Origin: an uncultured Rubritalea sp.
Lineage (GTDB): Bacteria; Verrucomicrobiota; Verrucomicrobiia; Verrucomicrobiales; Akkermansiaceae
DNA: 8,810 nt
Reading direction: 5' to 3'
Assembly (NCBI GenBank): GCA_937951395.1
Contig: CALFBV010000166.1
Span: forward strand, 1-8,810
Under the pieces are notes generated by a model. The model was not told the DNA's origin and made no database searches. It saw only the letters and a list, made by a program, of their open reading frames with translations. The position numbers were made by a program, and so were the translations under genes. Below are positions 1-7,778 of this stretch, piece after piece; the stretch's first letter is position 1, and every line of letters starts with the position of its first letter.

Positions 1-1369
1 GGATGGTTGTAGAGGTGTAAGTGCTGTCAGAAATTAGGCCAAGTGCTGTGCCAGTGTTGCTAAGCTCAGAGTCTAACAGATTGTAAGTGGAATCATTTTT
101 TAAGATAGGTAGCGGGTGACCCGCATTAGCCATGGTGAGTGTCTCGGCTTCTACATCGATAACACAATAGATGGCAGTGGAGAACATGGTGATGCCTGCC
201 TTCATCAAGATGTGGCAGAGGCCATCGTTCAGGCTGCCGATAAATTCTTCGGGTGTAGAGGCTGACCCAAGCTCTTTAGAGATAAGTCCCCGGATCATAG
301 CTACGATGAGCGAAGCGCGGACTCCATGACCCATAACATCACAGAGCAGGATGCCCTTTTTTGTATCTGAGATGGGGATAGCCTCATAGAAATCTCCTGC
401 TAGGCCATGCATGGGGATGTGAGTGACGGCAAATTCTGCGATGTATTGGCTATTTATTTTGTTAGTGAGATCAGTAGGAAGGCGGGGTATTTTCTTAGCT
501 AGAATGGCTTGTTGTACTTCTGATGCTAGTTTTAGCTCTTCTTTGTATGAGTCATTCCTTTCTTTGTAAATTGATGCAACCTCCATAAGCCGAGATTGAG
601 TTTTTACGATCTCAGTAACGTCGTTTGTGACTCCAAAGGTGCCTTTGATTTTGCCGTTGCTATCTAGCCACGGGTATTTACTGGTGATGCACCAGGTTTC
701 AGCATCTTTATCCCAAAGTTCTTTTTCTAGTGTTCCCGCAAGGGTTTCTCTGGTATACATGATCATCACTTCGTCTTTGCGAGATTTATCTGCATGCCTA
801 GCATCGAAGAAGTCGTGATCATTTTTACCTACGATGTCTGATGAACCAGCCAGTCCCATCTTGGTAGCTGTAGCGGTATTCGCCATGACGAACTTGGAAT
901 CTTTGTCTTTAAAGTAAATGTTCACTGGGATGGACTCTGAAAGGAGGTGGAGTAGATGTTTCTCTTCAGCCAGTGCTAGTTCCGCACGCTTGCGTTTGGT
1001 GATGTCGATGACAGATCCTGCGATAAGGATGGGGGCGCCAGCTTGGTCTCTGTGGCAAGCTCCGCGTATTCTAAACCAACGAAACTTACCAGTTGGGTGA
1101 CGGTAGCGGCAGTCTGCACCAAAGGTCTCCTGACTCTTATTATGGATAAATGTGTTTAGTTTCTCTTTTATCCTAGCTTGATCTTTTTTGTGATAAATGG
1201 TTTCTATATCCTTGAATAAATGGGGTGCAGATTCCTGATCCTGATCACCCATAAATTTCAAAAGTAACTTGGAGTAGTAGATCTTGTCTTCAAGTAAGTC
1301 CCACTTCCAAATGCCTTCATTGGAAGCTCTTAGTGCAAGTTCTAATCGGTCTTTATCGGGCGTGTGCAT
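1..1369 (-). CDS. PAS-PAS-PP2C (SpoIIE/RsbU-type) serine phosphatase, C-terminus beyond window
   Basis: Predicted cytoplasmic sensor phosphatase; 456 codons are visible and the reading frame runs open off the left edge. PAS 1 spans about residues 8-130, starting LELALRASNEGIWKWD and ending in the PAS_3-like GSVIDITKRKRAE. PAS 2 covers about 140-255, with IYFKDKDSKF near 151 and GVTNDVTEI near 246. A helical linker (260-290) with LASEVQQAIL resembles the stretch preceding RsbU-type PP2C domains. The PP2C domain begins near 315: AGDFYEA (Asp326) and CDVMGHGV (Asp344) supply metal-binding acidic residues, and NAGHPLP lies near 415. The later TDG and final Asp motifs would fall outside the window. 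The family dephosphorylates phosphoserine on STAS-type anti-sigma antagonists; that target is inferred. The start is the only ATG after an in-frame TAG 24 bases upstream. The gene begins 10 bases after the stop of its paralog, without a clear ribosome binding site, so translational coupling is likely. No membrane segment is seen. Confidence 0.9.
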   Translation of the reverse strand, partial: MHTPDKDRLELALRASNEGIWKWDLLEDKIYYSKLLLKFMGDQDQESAPHLFKDIETIYHKKDQARIKEKLNTFIHNKSQETFGADCRYRHPTGKFRWFRIRGACHRDQAGAPILIAGSVIDITKRKRAELALAEEKHLLHLLSESIPVNIYFKDKDSKFVMANTATATKMGLAGSSDIVGKNDHDFFDARHADKSRKDEVMIMYTRETLAGTLEKELWDKDAETWCITSKYPWLDSNGKIKGTFGVTNDVTEIVKTQSRLMEVASIYKERNDSYKEELKLASEVQQAILAKKIPRLPTDLTNKINSQYIAEFAVTHIPMHGLAGDFYEAIPISDTKKGILLCDVMGHGVRASLIVAMIRGLISKELGSASTPEEFIGSLNDGLCHILMKAGITMFSTAIYCVIDVEAETLTMANAGHPLPILKNDSTYNLLDSELSNTGTALGLISDSTYTSTTI

Positions 1370-1379
1370 AGCGGGATTG

Positions 1380-2981
1380 TTAGACTGTTTCTAGGTTGAG
1401 TAGGCAGACGTCATCTTGGAGCTGAGTGTTTGTATTACCAGTCCACTTCTTAGCCTGTCCATAGAGGTGGTGGACAGCTGATGAGATGTGATTCGCGGTG
1501 GTGTTTTTGAATTCTTGCTTGAAGTTTTCTATTCCCCATTCTTCATCATTAGCGTTCGTAACTTTATAGATTCCATCGGTGAAGAGTAACAAGCTTTTGA
1601 TGTCTGTAAGTGAGTATGAGGTCTCTGGGTATTCAGCGTCTTCTTTGATGCCTAGAGCTACGCCCTTGCTTTTTTTGCTGTTGCTTTCTGAGCTGGTGTT
1701 TTCTTTGAATGTTATCAATGGATAATCATGACCTGCGCTCGTGATGGTGACTTTGTTAGATTTTAAATCCACCAAGGTGTAACAGGCAGATGCAAAGAGC
1801 GAGATAGAGGCTTTGTGCAATATGGTGGTGAGTCCGTTGTTGATTTGTTGTAAGTATTGGGCCGGCTCAGCGGCCAGATGTTCAGCCTGCTCCATCAGTC
1901 CTCTGATGAGTGATACGATGATTGCAGAACGGACTCCATGGCCCAGGACATCGATGATGAGTAAGCCGATCTTGTTATCGCCAATGTTGATGACATCGTA
2001 GAAGTCTCCTGCTAGCTCAGAGGCAGGTGTGTAGAGGGTTTTGATGTGGATTCTGTCATTCCACTTAGCGATGTTTTGATCCCAGTTTGGTGCGTTTTCT
2101 GGGAGGATGGCGCGCTGGATTTCCGTAGCGAGCATCAGCTCTTCTTGATAATTTATATTTTGTTGTTGTAGATTTATGGCTAGATCTTCTAGCTTTTTCT
2201 TGGCTTGGATGAGGCTGGTGACGTCGCATGCTATGCCATACGTGCCGATGAGTTTTCCTGCACTGTCATACCATGGATGCTTCACTTTCTGGACATAAGT
2301 GTCTGGCTTGTGTGGCCATTGTTCTCTCTGTATGACGTCAACTACGGATTTGCCCGTCTCCATGATCTGAAGCTCTTCTTTTCTACTTCTGAGCCAGCTT
2401 CCTGGAGAAAAAAAAGCTTCGCCAGACTTGCCGATGACTTCACTAGTTTTGTTTTTTCCTAGCCACTCTACTTGCCGTTGATTGACTAATTTATAGCGAG
2501 AATTACAGTCTTTGAAGTAGACTTGGAGAGGGATGTTATCGATGATAAGGCGGAGCATATTCCGCTCTTCTTCCACCATGTCTTCAGCAAATCTCCTCTC
2601 AGAAATATCTATCATCGAGCCCGTTACTCTCACGGCCTCACCAGAATCTCTGATTACAATACCACGAATCCTGATCCAACGAGATTCCCCGTCAGGTCTG
2701 CGGATTTTACAGTCTATTCCTAAGTGTTCTTCCTCAGTATCTAGTAAGGTGAGTGAGAGTATGTCTTGGAAGTATTCTAGGCTGCTGTCATGAAGTATCT
2801 GCTCAGGATGACTCATGATGTTAGGTGGGAAAGGATCTGATCTAGATGACTCTAGGCCTAAGAAATTGATGATACGATCTGAGTAATAAATTTCGCCACT
2901 AACAATATCCCAGTCCCAGATTCCTTCGTTAGAGGCCTTGAGGGTTAATTCTAGAGTCTGCTGATCAAAAACATCCATCAT
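1380..2981 (-). CDS. PAS-PAS-PP2C (SpoIIE/RsbU-type) serine phosphatase, complete
   Basis: Complete 533-residue predicted cytoplasmic phosphatase, paralogous to the next gene downstream. PAS 1 covers about residues 8-133 (ASNEGIWDWD near 16; RRPDGESRWIRIRG and GSMIDISERR are PAS_3-like). PAS 2 covers about 142-258 (VYFKDCNSRYKLVN near 154; HPWYDSAGKLIGTYGIACDV). A linker with LATEIQRAILP (285-294), a typical RsbU-type sequence, leads into the PP2C domain. All expected motifs are present: ELAGDFYD (Asp326), IIDVLGHGV (Asp344), SAGHDYPL (about 415-422), LLFTDGIY (Asp469) and QDDVCLL (Asp523/Asp524), so activity is expected. The family role is Mn/Mg-dependent dephosphorylation of a STAS anti-anti-sigma protein; the actual partner is not in the window. 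The PAS ligand cannot be read from sequence; no LOV-type flavin cysteine motif was noticed. The gene opens with two ATG codons; an in-frame TGA just upstream rules out a longer protein. It is probably cotranscribed with both neighbours. Confidence 0.93.
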   Translation of the reverse strand: MMDVFDQQTLELTLKASNEGIWDWDIVSGEIYYSDRIINFLGLESSRSDPFPPNIMSHPEQILHDSSLEYFQDILSLTLLDTEEEHLGIDCKIRRPDGESRWIRIRGIVIRDSGEAVRVTGSMIDISERRFAEDMVEEERNMLRLIIDNIPLQVYFKDCNSRYKLVNQRQVEWLGKNKTSEVIGKSGEAFFSPGSWLRSRKEELQIMETGKSVVDVIQREQWPHKPDTYVQKVKHPWYDSAGKLIGTYGIACDVTSLIQAKKKLEDLAINLQQQNINYQEELMLATEIQRAILPENAPNWDQNIAKWNDRIHIKTLYTPASELAGDFYDVINIGDNKIGLLIIDVLGHGVRSAIIVSLIRGLMEQAEHLAAEPAQYLQQINNGLTTILHKASISLFASACYTLVDLKSNKVTITSAGHDYPLITFKENTSSESNSKKSKGVALGIKEDAEYPETSYSLTDIKSLLLFTDGIYKVTNANDEEWGIENFKQEFKNTTANHISSAVHHLYGQAKKWTGNTNTQLQDDVCLLNLETV

Positions 2982-2993
2982 TGTTAATCACTA

Positions 2994-3000
2994 TCCTCCA
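2994..3000 (-). promoter_or_regulatory. Possible Shine-Dalgarno of the complete phosphatase gene
   Basis: On the minus strand this reads TGGAGGA, 12 bases before the ATG at 2981 and 15 before the second ATG at 2978. The spacing is longer than usual, but it favours the first ATG. It is the clearest purine-rich ribosome-binding-like sequence among the starts in this window. Confidence 0.4.
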
Positions 3001-3062
3001 CCTTAGATGATAAGGCAATGTAAAACCCCGCTAATGTTCAATAATATTACTCCTCAAAATCT

Positions 3063-4127
3063 CTACTCCTTTAGTCTCACAGAAGTGCCGCAGAAGATAC
3101 AGCGGAACCATTTGAATAGGAGAGCATGAATAGCGGTAGGTAGCATATAACCGAACAGTGGCCAGTGATGCGCATTCTTATGTTTAAGGCATTTTTTAGG
3201 TGCGAATTGTTTTTGATTACAGATAGGGCATGATGAAGTCTGTGCTCCACTGAAGTAGATGATAATAGCCAAAATTCCTAGTAAGGGAGCCCATGCAACC
3301 CAGCCGTATTTCTCTCTATCTACTAGGGCAAGTGCGGTGATAGCGAACGACATGAGGAATAAAATGTTCACCAGAATGAATGAGCGGCAACCAAACTTAA
3401 ATCTAGATACGCTCTTGTGGAGCACGCCTTTAATGTAGAATCTTGAGTCCGGATCAGTTCCTTCATTAGTTTCTTTTCGGGTGGTTTTGGTGAGGTTCAC
3501 CTCTTCGTCTCGCTTGATGGGGTCTATTTTACTTCCTTCGTTTTTGAATGTTTCCATTTTCAAAATACGGCTCTTATCGAGAACATTATTGCCTTCTCTA
3601 GTGATGACTAGATCCTCAAATAAGTTGATTTTTTTGTGGCTCGTTTTTTTCTTTGAATCTTTATTAGGAGGATTCTCTGAAACAATGTTATAGCTCACAG
3701 GTGGCATTTCTTCATTGCTGTAGTGTGCAATGGCTTTTTCCTTATCTAGAAAACGAATCGTTCCACCTGGTATCTTATCAATGTCAATACGATGATCTTG
3801 GATGAATTTTTCGGATAAGGGGACTGCAAATGGTGTGTTGAGAATATCCTTAGGTCGGATGAGCATGCTTGAGTCGATATCAAGTTCTTCTTCATCGATT
3901 GCTTTTCCGAATTCTACTTCCAATGGCTTGAGCCACTGTTCCACCATTGCTCTGTCAGGATCTGTGTCGATGATTTCCAGCACATTGTTCGCCTTGACCA
4001 GTTCAGTGGTTATGTCTGAGATTTTGTGGTCGAGAACAGTATTGGCATCCATGTACCCTGCCGCCTCCAGTAGCTCGATCGCTTCAGGAGGGATGTTCTC
4101 AACATCGTGAATAGGCTTTATGGGCAT
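3063..4127 (-). CDS. Two-TM protein with HhH/DUF4332-like N-terminus and zinc-ribbon-like C-terminus, unknown function
   Basis: I do not recognise a named family for this 354-residue protein. The N-terminus (about 10-55) contains IPPEAIELLEAAGYMDANTV, which resembles helix-hairpin-helix or DUF4332-type repeats; this match is by eye. Residues 60-240 are charged and hydrophilic, with a Lys-rich patch near 155-166, and look partly like a flexible linker. Two hydrophobic segments follow: about 248-269 and 276-294, the latter ending in IIIYFSGA. The C-terminal 55 residues hold CPIC (300-303), Cys313, His316, His320/321 and CIFC (343-346), with a hydrophobic stretch between the two CxxC pairs, suggesting a zinc ribbon or rubredoxin-like knuckle at the membrane. 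Two TM segments would put both ends on the same side, probably the cytoplasm. There is no signal peptide and no clear Shine-Dalgarno. It lies 123 bases after valS and 81 bases before the phosphatase pair in the same direction, so a role with those phosphatases is possible but unproven. Confidence 0.75.
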   Translation of the reverse strand: MPIKPIHDVENIPPEAIELLEAAGYMDANTVLDHKISDITTELVKANNVLEIIDTDPDRAMVEQWLKPLEVEFGKAIDEEELDIDSSMLIRPKDILNTPFAVPLSEKFIQDHRIDIDKIPGGTIRFLDKEKAIAHYSNEEMPPVSYNIVSENPPNKDSKKKTSHKKINLFEDLVITREGNNVLDKSRILKMETFKNEGSKIDPIKRDEEVNLTKTTRKETNEGTDPDSRFYIKGVLHKSVSRFKFGCRSFILVNILFLMSFAITALALVDREKYGWVAWAPLLGILAIIIYFSGAQTSSCPICNQKQFAPKKCLKHKNAHHWPLFGYMLPTAIHALLFKWFRCIFCGTSVRLKE

Positions 4128-4250
4128 ATCTTAATTTGACTAATTTATTAGGTTTAAATGAGATGGAGTGAAATGCTAGTGGAGTGGGCTATGCATCGGC
4201 AAGCATTAAAGTGATCAGTATTGATTGCGTAGCTAGATTCTAACTGAGTT
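4128..4250. other. Intergenic region between valS and the two-TM protein gene
   Basis: This 123-base gap holds a small inverted repeat at its valS end, described separately. On the minus strand TTGCCG, 18 bases and then TAGCAT (about 4156-4194) form a poor sigma70-like pair that could start the downstream transcript. Each hexamer matches the consensus at four of six positions, so this is a weak suggestion. No gene or strong terminator is seen. Confidence 0.25.
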
Positions 4251-4259
4251 TTAACTCAG
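4244..4259 (-). terminator. Weak hairpin overlapping the valS stop codon
   Basis: A 7-base inverted repeat (CTGAGTT and AACTCAG separated by two bases) spans the valS TAA stop. It is short and AT-rich in its core, and no T-run follows on the minus strand (TTAGAATC comes next). It could attenuate or protect the valS mRNA 3' end, but it is not a convincing intrinsic terminator, so read-through into the downstream genes is plausible. Confidence 0.25.
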
Positions 4260-6923
4260 GGCTGCCCGCATTTCTTTAAGCTGAGCGAGCTTGTTTTCCC
4301 ATTCAGCAAGGCGGTCTATCTCCTTCTGAACAACTTCAGGCTTAGCATTGGAAACAAATTTATCATTAGCTAGTTTCTTGCCGGCACGTTCTACTTCTAG
4401 TGAGACTTTCTCTACTTCCTTATCAAGACGTTTCTTCTCGGCATCCATATCGATCAGTCCATCGAGAGGCATGTAGATTTCTCCGATGGCCGTCACCGCT
4501 GCTGGAGTGCCCTGTGGTGCATCGTAGCTGGCGTCAAGATTCATTCCCTGAGCACCTACCAGGGTGATCAGAGTGTCGCATTGACTAGCTATCCAGTCAG
4601 CCCCGCTGGTAGGCTTCACTACAAACTTCACATCCTTACTCGCGCCGAGATGATACTCAGCTTTGAGGTTCCTGAGGTTGCTGGCAGTGGAATAGACTGC
4701 CGCTGCCTGCTCAGAGAATGTCTGCACATCCGCGTCCGACATACTGGCTAGGACAGGATTCGTATCAAGCTCTGTTTCCATTAGGAATACTCCCTCAGAC
4801 GTATATCCCATCTTTGCTGAGAGTTCCTCAGTGATATGCGGCATCAGAGGGTGAAGATGGGCTAAGTAACGTGATAGAACGGTATCGATCACAGCCAGTG
4901 TGCGTGCCTTTGCTGCCTCATCACCAGACTTGAAATCAAACTTCACAGCTTCCAAAAACTTATCACAATACTCAGTCCAAAAGAACTCGTAGAGGTGACC
5001 CGTTACGTCGTTGAAGCGATAGCTGTCGTAGGCTTTATCAAGATTCACGGCTAGTTGATCTAGCTTAGCTAAAATGTCGATGTGGTGTGGATCTAGTTTT
5101 TCAAATGACACTAGCTTGAACACCCCAGAACCATTCATCTGACGGAAGCGACATGCGTTATAAAGCTTATTTGCGAAGTTTCTGCCTTCAGAAATCGTGT
5201 CTTCATCGAATTTAATATCTGTCCCAGTAGGAGCAATACGCATCAATCCGAAGCGTAAACCGTCCGCCCCAAATTTATCCATCAGAGCGATCGGATCAGG
5301 AGAGTTTCCTAGAGATTTAGACATTTTGCGACCCTTCTCATCTCTAACAATTGATGTGAAGAACACATTCTTAAATGGCAGGCCATCGGCGAATTTATAC
5401 CCCGCCATGATCATGCGCGCCACCCAGAAGAAGAGGATGTCAGGGCCGGTAACTAGATCAGTAGTCGGGTAGAATTTCGCACGTGTAGCATCATCCATCG
5501 TGGCGAATGGCCAGAGCCATGAGCTGAACCAAGTGTCCATCACGTCTTCATCACGTTCCCAGTTTTCCGCATCCGCTGGAGGCTCAGTACCTACATGGAT
5601 GTCGCCAGCTGAGAAGTCACTAGCATCCAGAGATTCCGCTTCTTTGAGATCAAAGACCTTTTCCTTACGATACCATACTGGGATCTGATGACCCCACCAG
5701 AGTTGGCGGCTGATGCACCAGTCTTGAATATTCCCCATCCAGTTAGCATGGGTTTTCACCCATCGTTCTGGGCGGAATTTGATGTCACCATTGACTACAG
5801 AATTTGTCGTTTCTTCGGTGCACGGGTATTTCAGAAACCACTGCATAGAAATACGTGGCTCGACAGGAACATCCGCCCGCTCAGAATAGCCCACACTATT
5901 CTCGTGTTGCTCTACCTTGATGAGTAGTCCTTTCTCCTCCAGCATCTCTGCCGCCTTGCGTCTTGCTACAAACCGATCCATTCCATCTAGCTCAGGCATC
6001 TCGGGGCAATTGATCGTGCCATCAGGGTGTAGGACATCGATGATCTCTAAATTGTGTCTCTGACCGATTTCAAAGTCAGCCTTATCATGCGCAGGAGTGA
6101 TCTTCAGCGCTCCGGTGCCGAACTCTACATCCACATGATCATCTGCGATCACTGGGATCTCAGCCTCAGGGAAAGGCCTGCGAACTTTACGTCCTACATG
6201 TTTCGCGAAGCGCTCATCCTTAGGATTCACCGCCACAGCAATGTCGCCCATCAGCGTCTCAGGACGCGTGGTAGAAATTTCTAGAAACTCACCTGGAGCA
6301 TCCACGAACTCATATTTCATGAAGAAGAGCTTAGAGTTCTGAGGCTTAGCGATGACTTCTTCATCAGACAGAGCGGTGAGCGATACTGGACACCAGTTCA
6401 CCATCCGCTTGCCGCGGTAAATCATGCCTTCCTTGAAGAGGTCTACGAAAACTTTAGCAACCCACTCAGAGTAGCCCTCATCCATTGTGAAACGCTCACG
6501 TTCCCAGTCACAAGAGCACCCTAGACGCTTCAGCTGCTCAATAATAATGCCACCATGGTCAGCCTTCCAGTCCCATACACGCTTGAGAAATTCCTCTCTC
6601 CCGAGTTCTCTGCGAGAGGTTCCCTCAAGGCGTACCTTCTGCTCTACCTTAGTCTGCGTAGCAATACCCGCATGATCCGTCCCTGGTAGCCACAGCACCT
6701 CCTTGCCTTGCTGGCGTGCTCTACGAGCTAAAATATCTTGGATAGAATTATTCAGAACATGCCCGATGTGTAGAATCCCAGTGACATTTGGTGGTGGTAT
6801 CACGATAGAATATCCTTCCTTAGAAGAATTCTCATCTGCATGGAAACAACCCTTCGTTGTCCATTTCTCATACCACTGCTTCTCAACAGCCTCTGGTTTG
6901 TATGCTTTAGGTAGCTCTGACAT
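4251..6923 (-). CDS. valS: Valyl-tRNA synthetase
   Basis: Cytoplasmic class Ia synthetase that charges tRNA-Val with valine using ATP and edits mischarged threonine. With the ATG at 6923 the protein has 890 residues, within the usual 880-950 of bacterial ValS. Visible signatures in order: the N-terminus SELPKAYKPEAVEKQWYEKW; PPPNVTGILHIGH with the HIGH motif at 52-55; LPGTDHAGIATQ; the CP1 editing domain with STTRPETLMGD (about 217-227) and ALKITPAHDKADF (about 272-284); SRQLWWGHQIPVWY; DVMDTWFSSWLWPF; and KMSKS at 533-537 in GRKMSKSLGNSPDP. An anticodon-binding helical domain follows, and the last about 65 residues form the Lys/Glu-rich coiled coil typical of ValS. The frame remains open upstream to a TTG at 7019 (922 residues), but those 32 extra residues do not look like ValS and the region directly follows a terminator, so ATG 6923 is preferred. 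No clear Shine-Dalgarno precedes either start. No frameshift or missing motif was seen. Confidence 0.97.
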   Translation of the reverse strand: MSELPKAYKPEAVEKQWYEKWTTKGCFHADENSSKEGYSIVIPPPNVTGILHIGHVLNNSIQDILARRARQQGKEVLWLPGTDHAGIATQTKVEQKVRLEGTSRRELGREEFLKRVWDWKADHGGIIIEQLKRLGCSCDWERERFTMDEGYSEWVAKVFVDLFKEGMIYRGKRMVNWCPVSLTALSDEEVIAKPQNSKLFFMKYEFVDAPGEFLEISTTRPETLMGDIAVAVNPKDERFAKHVGRKVRRPFPEAEIPVIADDHVDVEFGTGALKITPAHDKADFEIGQRHNLEIIDVLHPDGTINCPEMPELDGMDRFVARRKAAEMLEEKGLLIKVEQHENSVGYSERADVPVEPRISMQWFLKYPCTEETTNSVVNGDIKFRPERWVKTHANWMGNIQDWCISRQLWWGHQIPVWYRKEKVFDLKEAESLDASDFSAGDIHVGTEPPADAENWERDEDVMDTWFSSWLWPFATMDDATRAKFYPTTDLVTGPDILFFWVARMIMAGYKFADGLPFKNVFFTSIVRDEKGRKMSKSLGNSPDPIALMDKFGADGLRFGLMRIAPTGTDIKFDEDTISEGRNFANKLYNACRFRQMNGSGVFKLVSFEKLDPHHIDILAKLDQLAVNLDKAYDSYRFNDVTGHLYEFFWTEYCDKFLEAVKFDFKSGDEAAKARTLAVIDTVLSRYLAHLHPLMPHITEELSAKMGYTSEGVFLMETELDTNPVLASMSDADVQTFSEQAAAVYSTASNLRNLKAEYHLGASKDVKFVVKPTSGADWIASQCDTLITLVGAQGMNLDASYDAPQGTPAAVTAIGEIYMPLDGLIDMDAEKKRLDKEVEKVSLEVERAGKKLANDKFVSNAKPEVVQKEIDRLAEWENKLAQLKEMRAALS

Positions 6924-7033
6924 AGTAGAGAGGGGGATGCCAGAAAGCGGAGGCTTTGTAAATCCTAACTTTGCGTGGATTAAACGATTGATTTCCAGGC
7001 ATGATTCCCAATGAGACAATTCATTCTAAACCC

Positions 7034-7071
7034 AAAAAAAACACCAGCCCCTAAAATGAAGAGGGCTGGTG
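7034..7071 (-). terminator. Strong intrinsic terminator after the HMA-domain gene
   Basis: On the minus strand CACCAGCCC (7063-7071) pairs perfectly with GGGCTGGTG (7042-7050) around a 12-base loop, followed directly by eight T (7034-7041). It begins 29 bases after the stop codon at 7101 and ends about 110 bases before the valS ATG. It should therefore end the metal-binding-protein transcript, implying that valS has its own promoter in the short stretch 6924-7033, where I could not identify convincing promoter hexamers. Confidence 0.9.
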
Positions 7072-7100
7072 AGGGAGGGGTTTTAAACTAACGATAAGTA

Positions 7101-7778
7101 TTACTCCACAGCAGTTTTGAAACCTGTTGCGTTGATTGCTTCCATGACTGCTGCTTTTGATGTCTTAGCAGTGTCTACTGTGATGCTAGCGTGGCCAGAC
7201 TTGTGACAGACTGAGCATGAGCTGACTCCGTCGAGAGCTTTTACCGCAGTAGTTACTTTCTTTGAGCAAGATCCGCATGTCATGCCAGAAACTGGAACTT
7301 CTAGTTTCTCGCCAACTACCTTAAATCCAGTAGTTACGATCGCAGCCTGAACAGCCGCATTGTTGGTCTTTTTTTCATCGATGTTTACCGCTACAGAGCC
7401 TGATTTATGGCAGACTTTCTTGACGGTGACGCCTTCGATCCCTTCGAGCGCCTTAGTGATCTTACCTGAGCATGCCTTGCAAGTCATTCCAGTGACGGCG
7501 AACTTGGTCATAGCAGCGTTTTCTTTAGCCGCAGTTTTAGCTTCTGCGTCGCATTTGTCGCCGTCTTTGCATTCTGTTTTCGCGCATTTTGCTTCTTCAC
7601 ATTTTGTGTCTTCGCATTTTGCGTCTTCGCATTTTGTGTCTTCACATTTTGTGTCGTCACATTTTGCTTCTTCACAATTGGTGCAGGCTGCTTTATCTTT
7701 TTGGCAGCATTCCGCAGAAGCGGTAGTAGCGGAGACAGCAAGGACGATCGATGATGTGATTGTGTATAGTAGTTTCAT
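7101..7778 (-). CDS. Secreted Cys-rich protein with two heavy-metal-associated (HMA) domains
   Basis: A 225-residue predicted exported metal-binding protein. Residues 1-22 form a signal peptide (MKLLYTITSSIVLAVSATTASA, cleavage likely before Glu23). Residues 23-76 are acidic and Cys-rich: six pentapeptides of the form (E/D)(E/D)(A/T)KC run from 36 to 65, putting Cys every five residues (40, 45, 50, 55, 60, 65). HMA domain 1 (about 91-155) has GMTCKAC (Cys100, Cys103); HMA domain 2 (about 158-222) has GMTCGSC (Cys168, Cys171). Both carry an unusual VCHKSG in the predicted beta2-beta3 turn (Cys123-His124 and Cys191-His192; domain 2 also has Cys188). HMA domains bind Cu(I), Zn, Cd or Hg through CxxC; which metal is bound here is unknown. 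Lacking membrane helices beyond the signal and any ATPase domain, it is more likely a periplasmic metal buffer or chaperone than a transporter. It sits alone between two terminators with no metal ATPase or regulator nearby. No Shine-Dalgarno precedes the ATG; the stretch before it is A/T-rich. Confidence 0.88.
   Translation of the reverse strand: MKLLYTITSSIVLAVSATTASAECCQKDKAACTNCEEAKCDDTKCEDTKCEDAKCEDTKCEEAKCAKTECKDGDKCDAEAKTAAKENAAMTKFAVTGMTCKACSGKITKALEGIEGVTVKKVCHKSGSVAVNIDEKKTNNAAVQAAIVTTGFKVVGEKLEVPVSGMTCGSCSKKVTTAVKALDGVSSCSVCHKSGHASITVDTAKTSKAAVMEAINATGFKTAVE
7584..7673 (-). repeat. Six in-frame 15-bp tandem repeats encoding Cys pentapeptides
   Basis: Six consecutive 15-base units, varying around GAAGACACAAAATGT on the minus strand, encode EEAKC, DDTKC, EDTKC, EDAKC, EDTKC and EEAKC. 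Differences are mostly synonymous or conservative (Asp/Glu, Ala/Thr, TGT/TGC). The array lies just after the signal peptide, and a degenerate AKTEC unit follows. Because the unit is a multiple of three, copy-number change would keep the frame while altering the number of cysteines. Confidence 0.9.

Noticed and set aside
2982..3062. Possible promoter or terminator between the two-TM protein gene and the first phosphatase gene
   Set aside because: TTGAAC occurs on the minus strand but without a -10 hexamer at suitable spacing, and no stem with a T-run was found; the genes are more simply read as one operon.
6978..7025. 14-codon minus-strand open frame in the valS leader (MNCLIGNHAWKSIV)
   Set aside because: It has a single valine codon, no ribosome binding site and no terminator/antiterminator pair after it, so a valine attenuator is not supported.
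7508..7741. 77-codon minus-strand open frame rich in KTQNA repeats
   Set aside because: It is a shifted frame of the same 15-bp array, wholly inside the HMA-domain gene, with biased composition and no domain.
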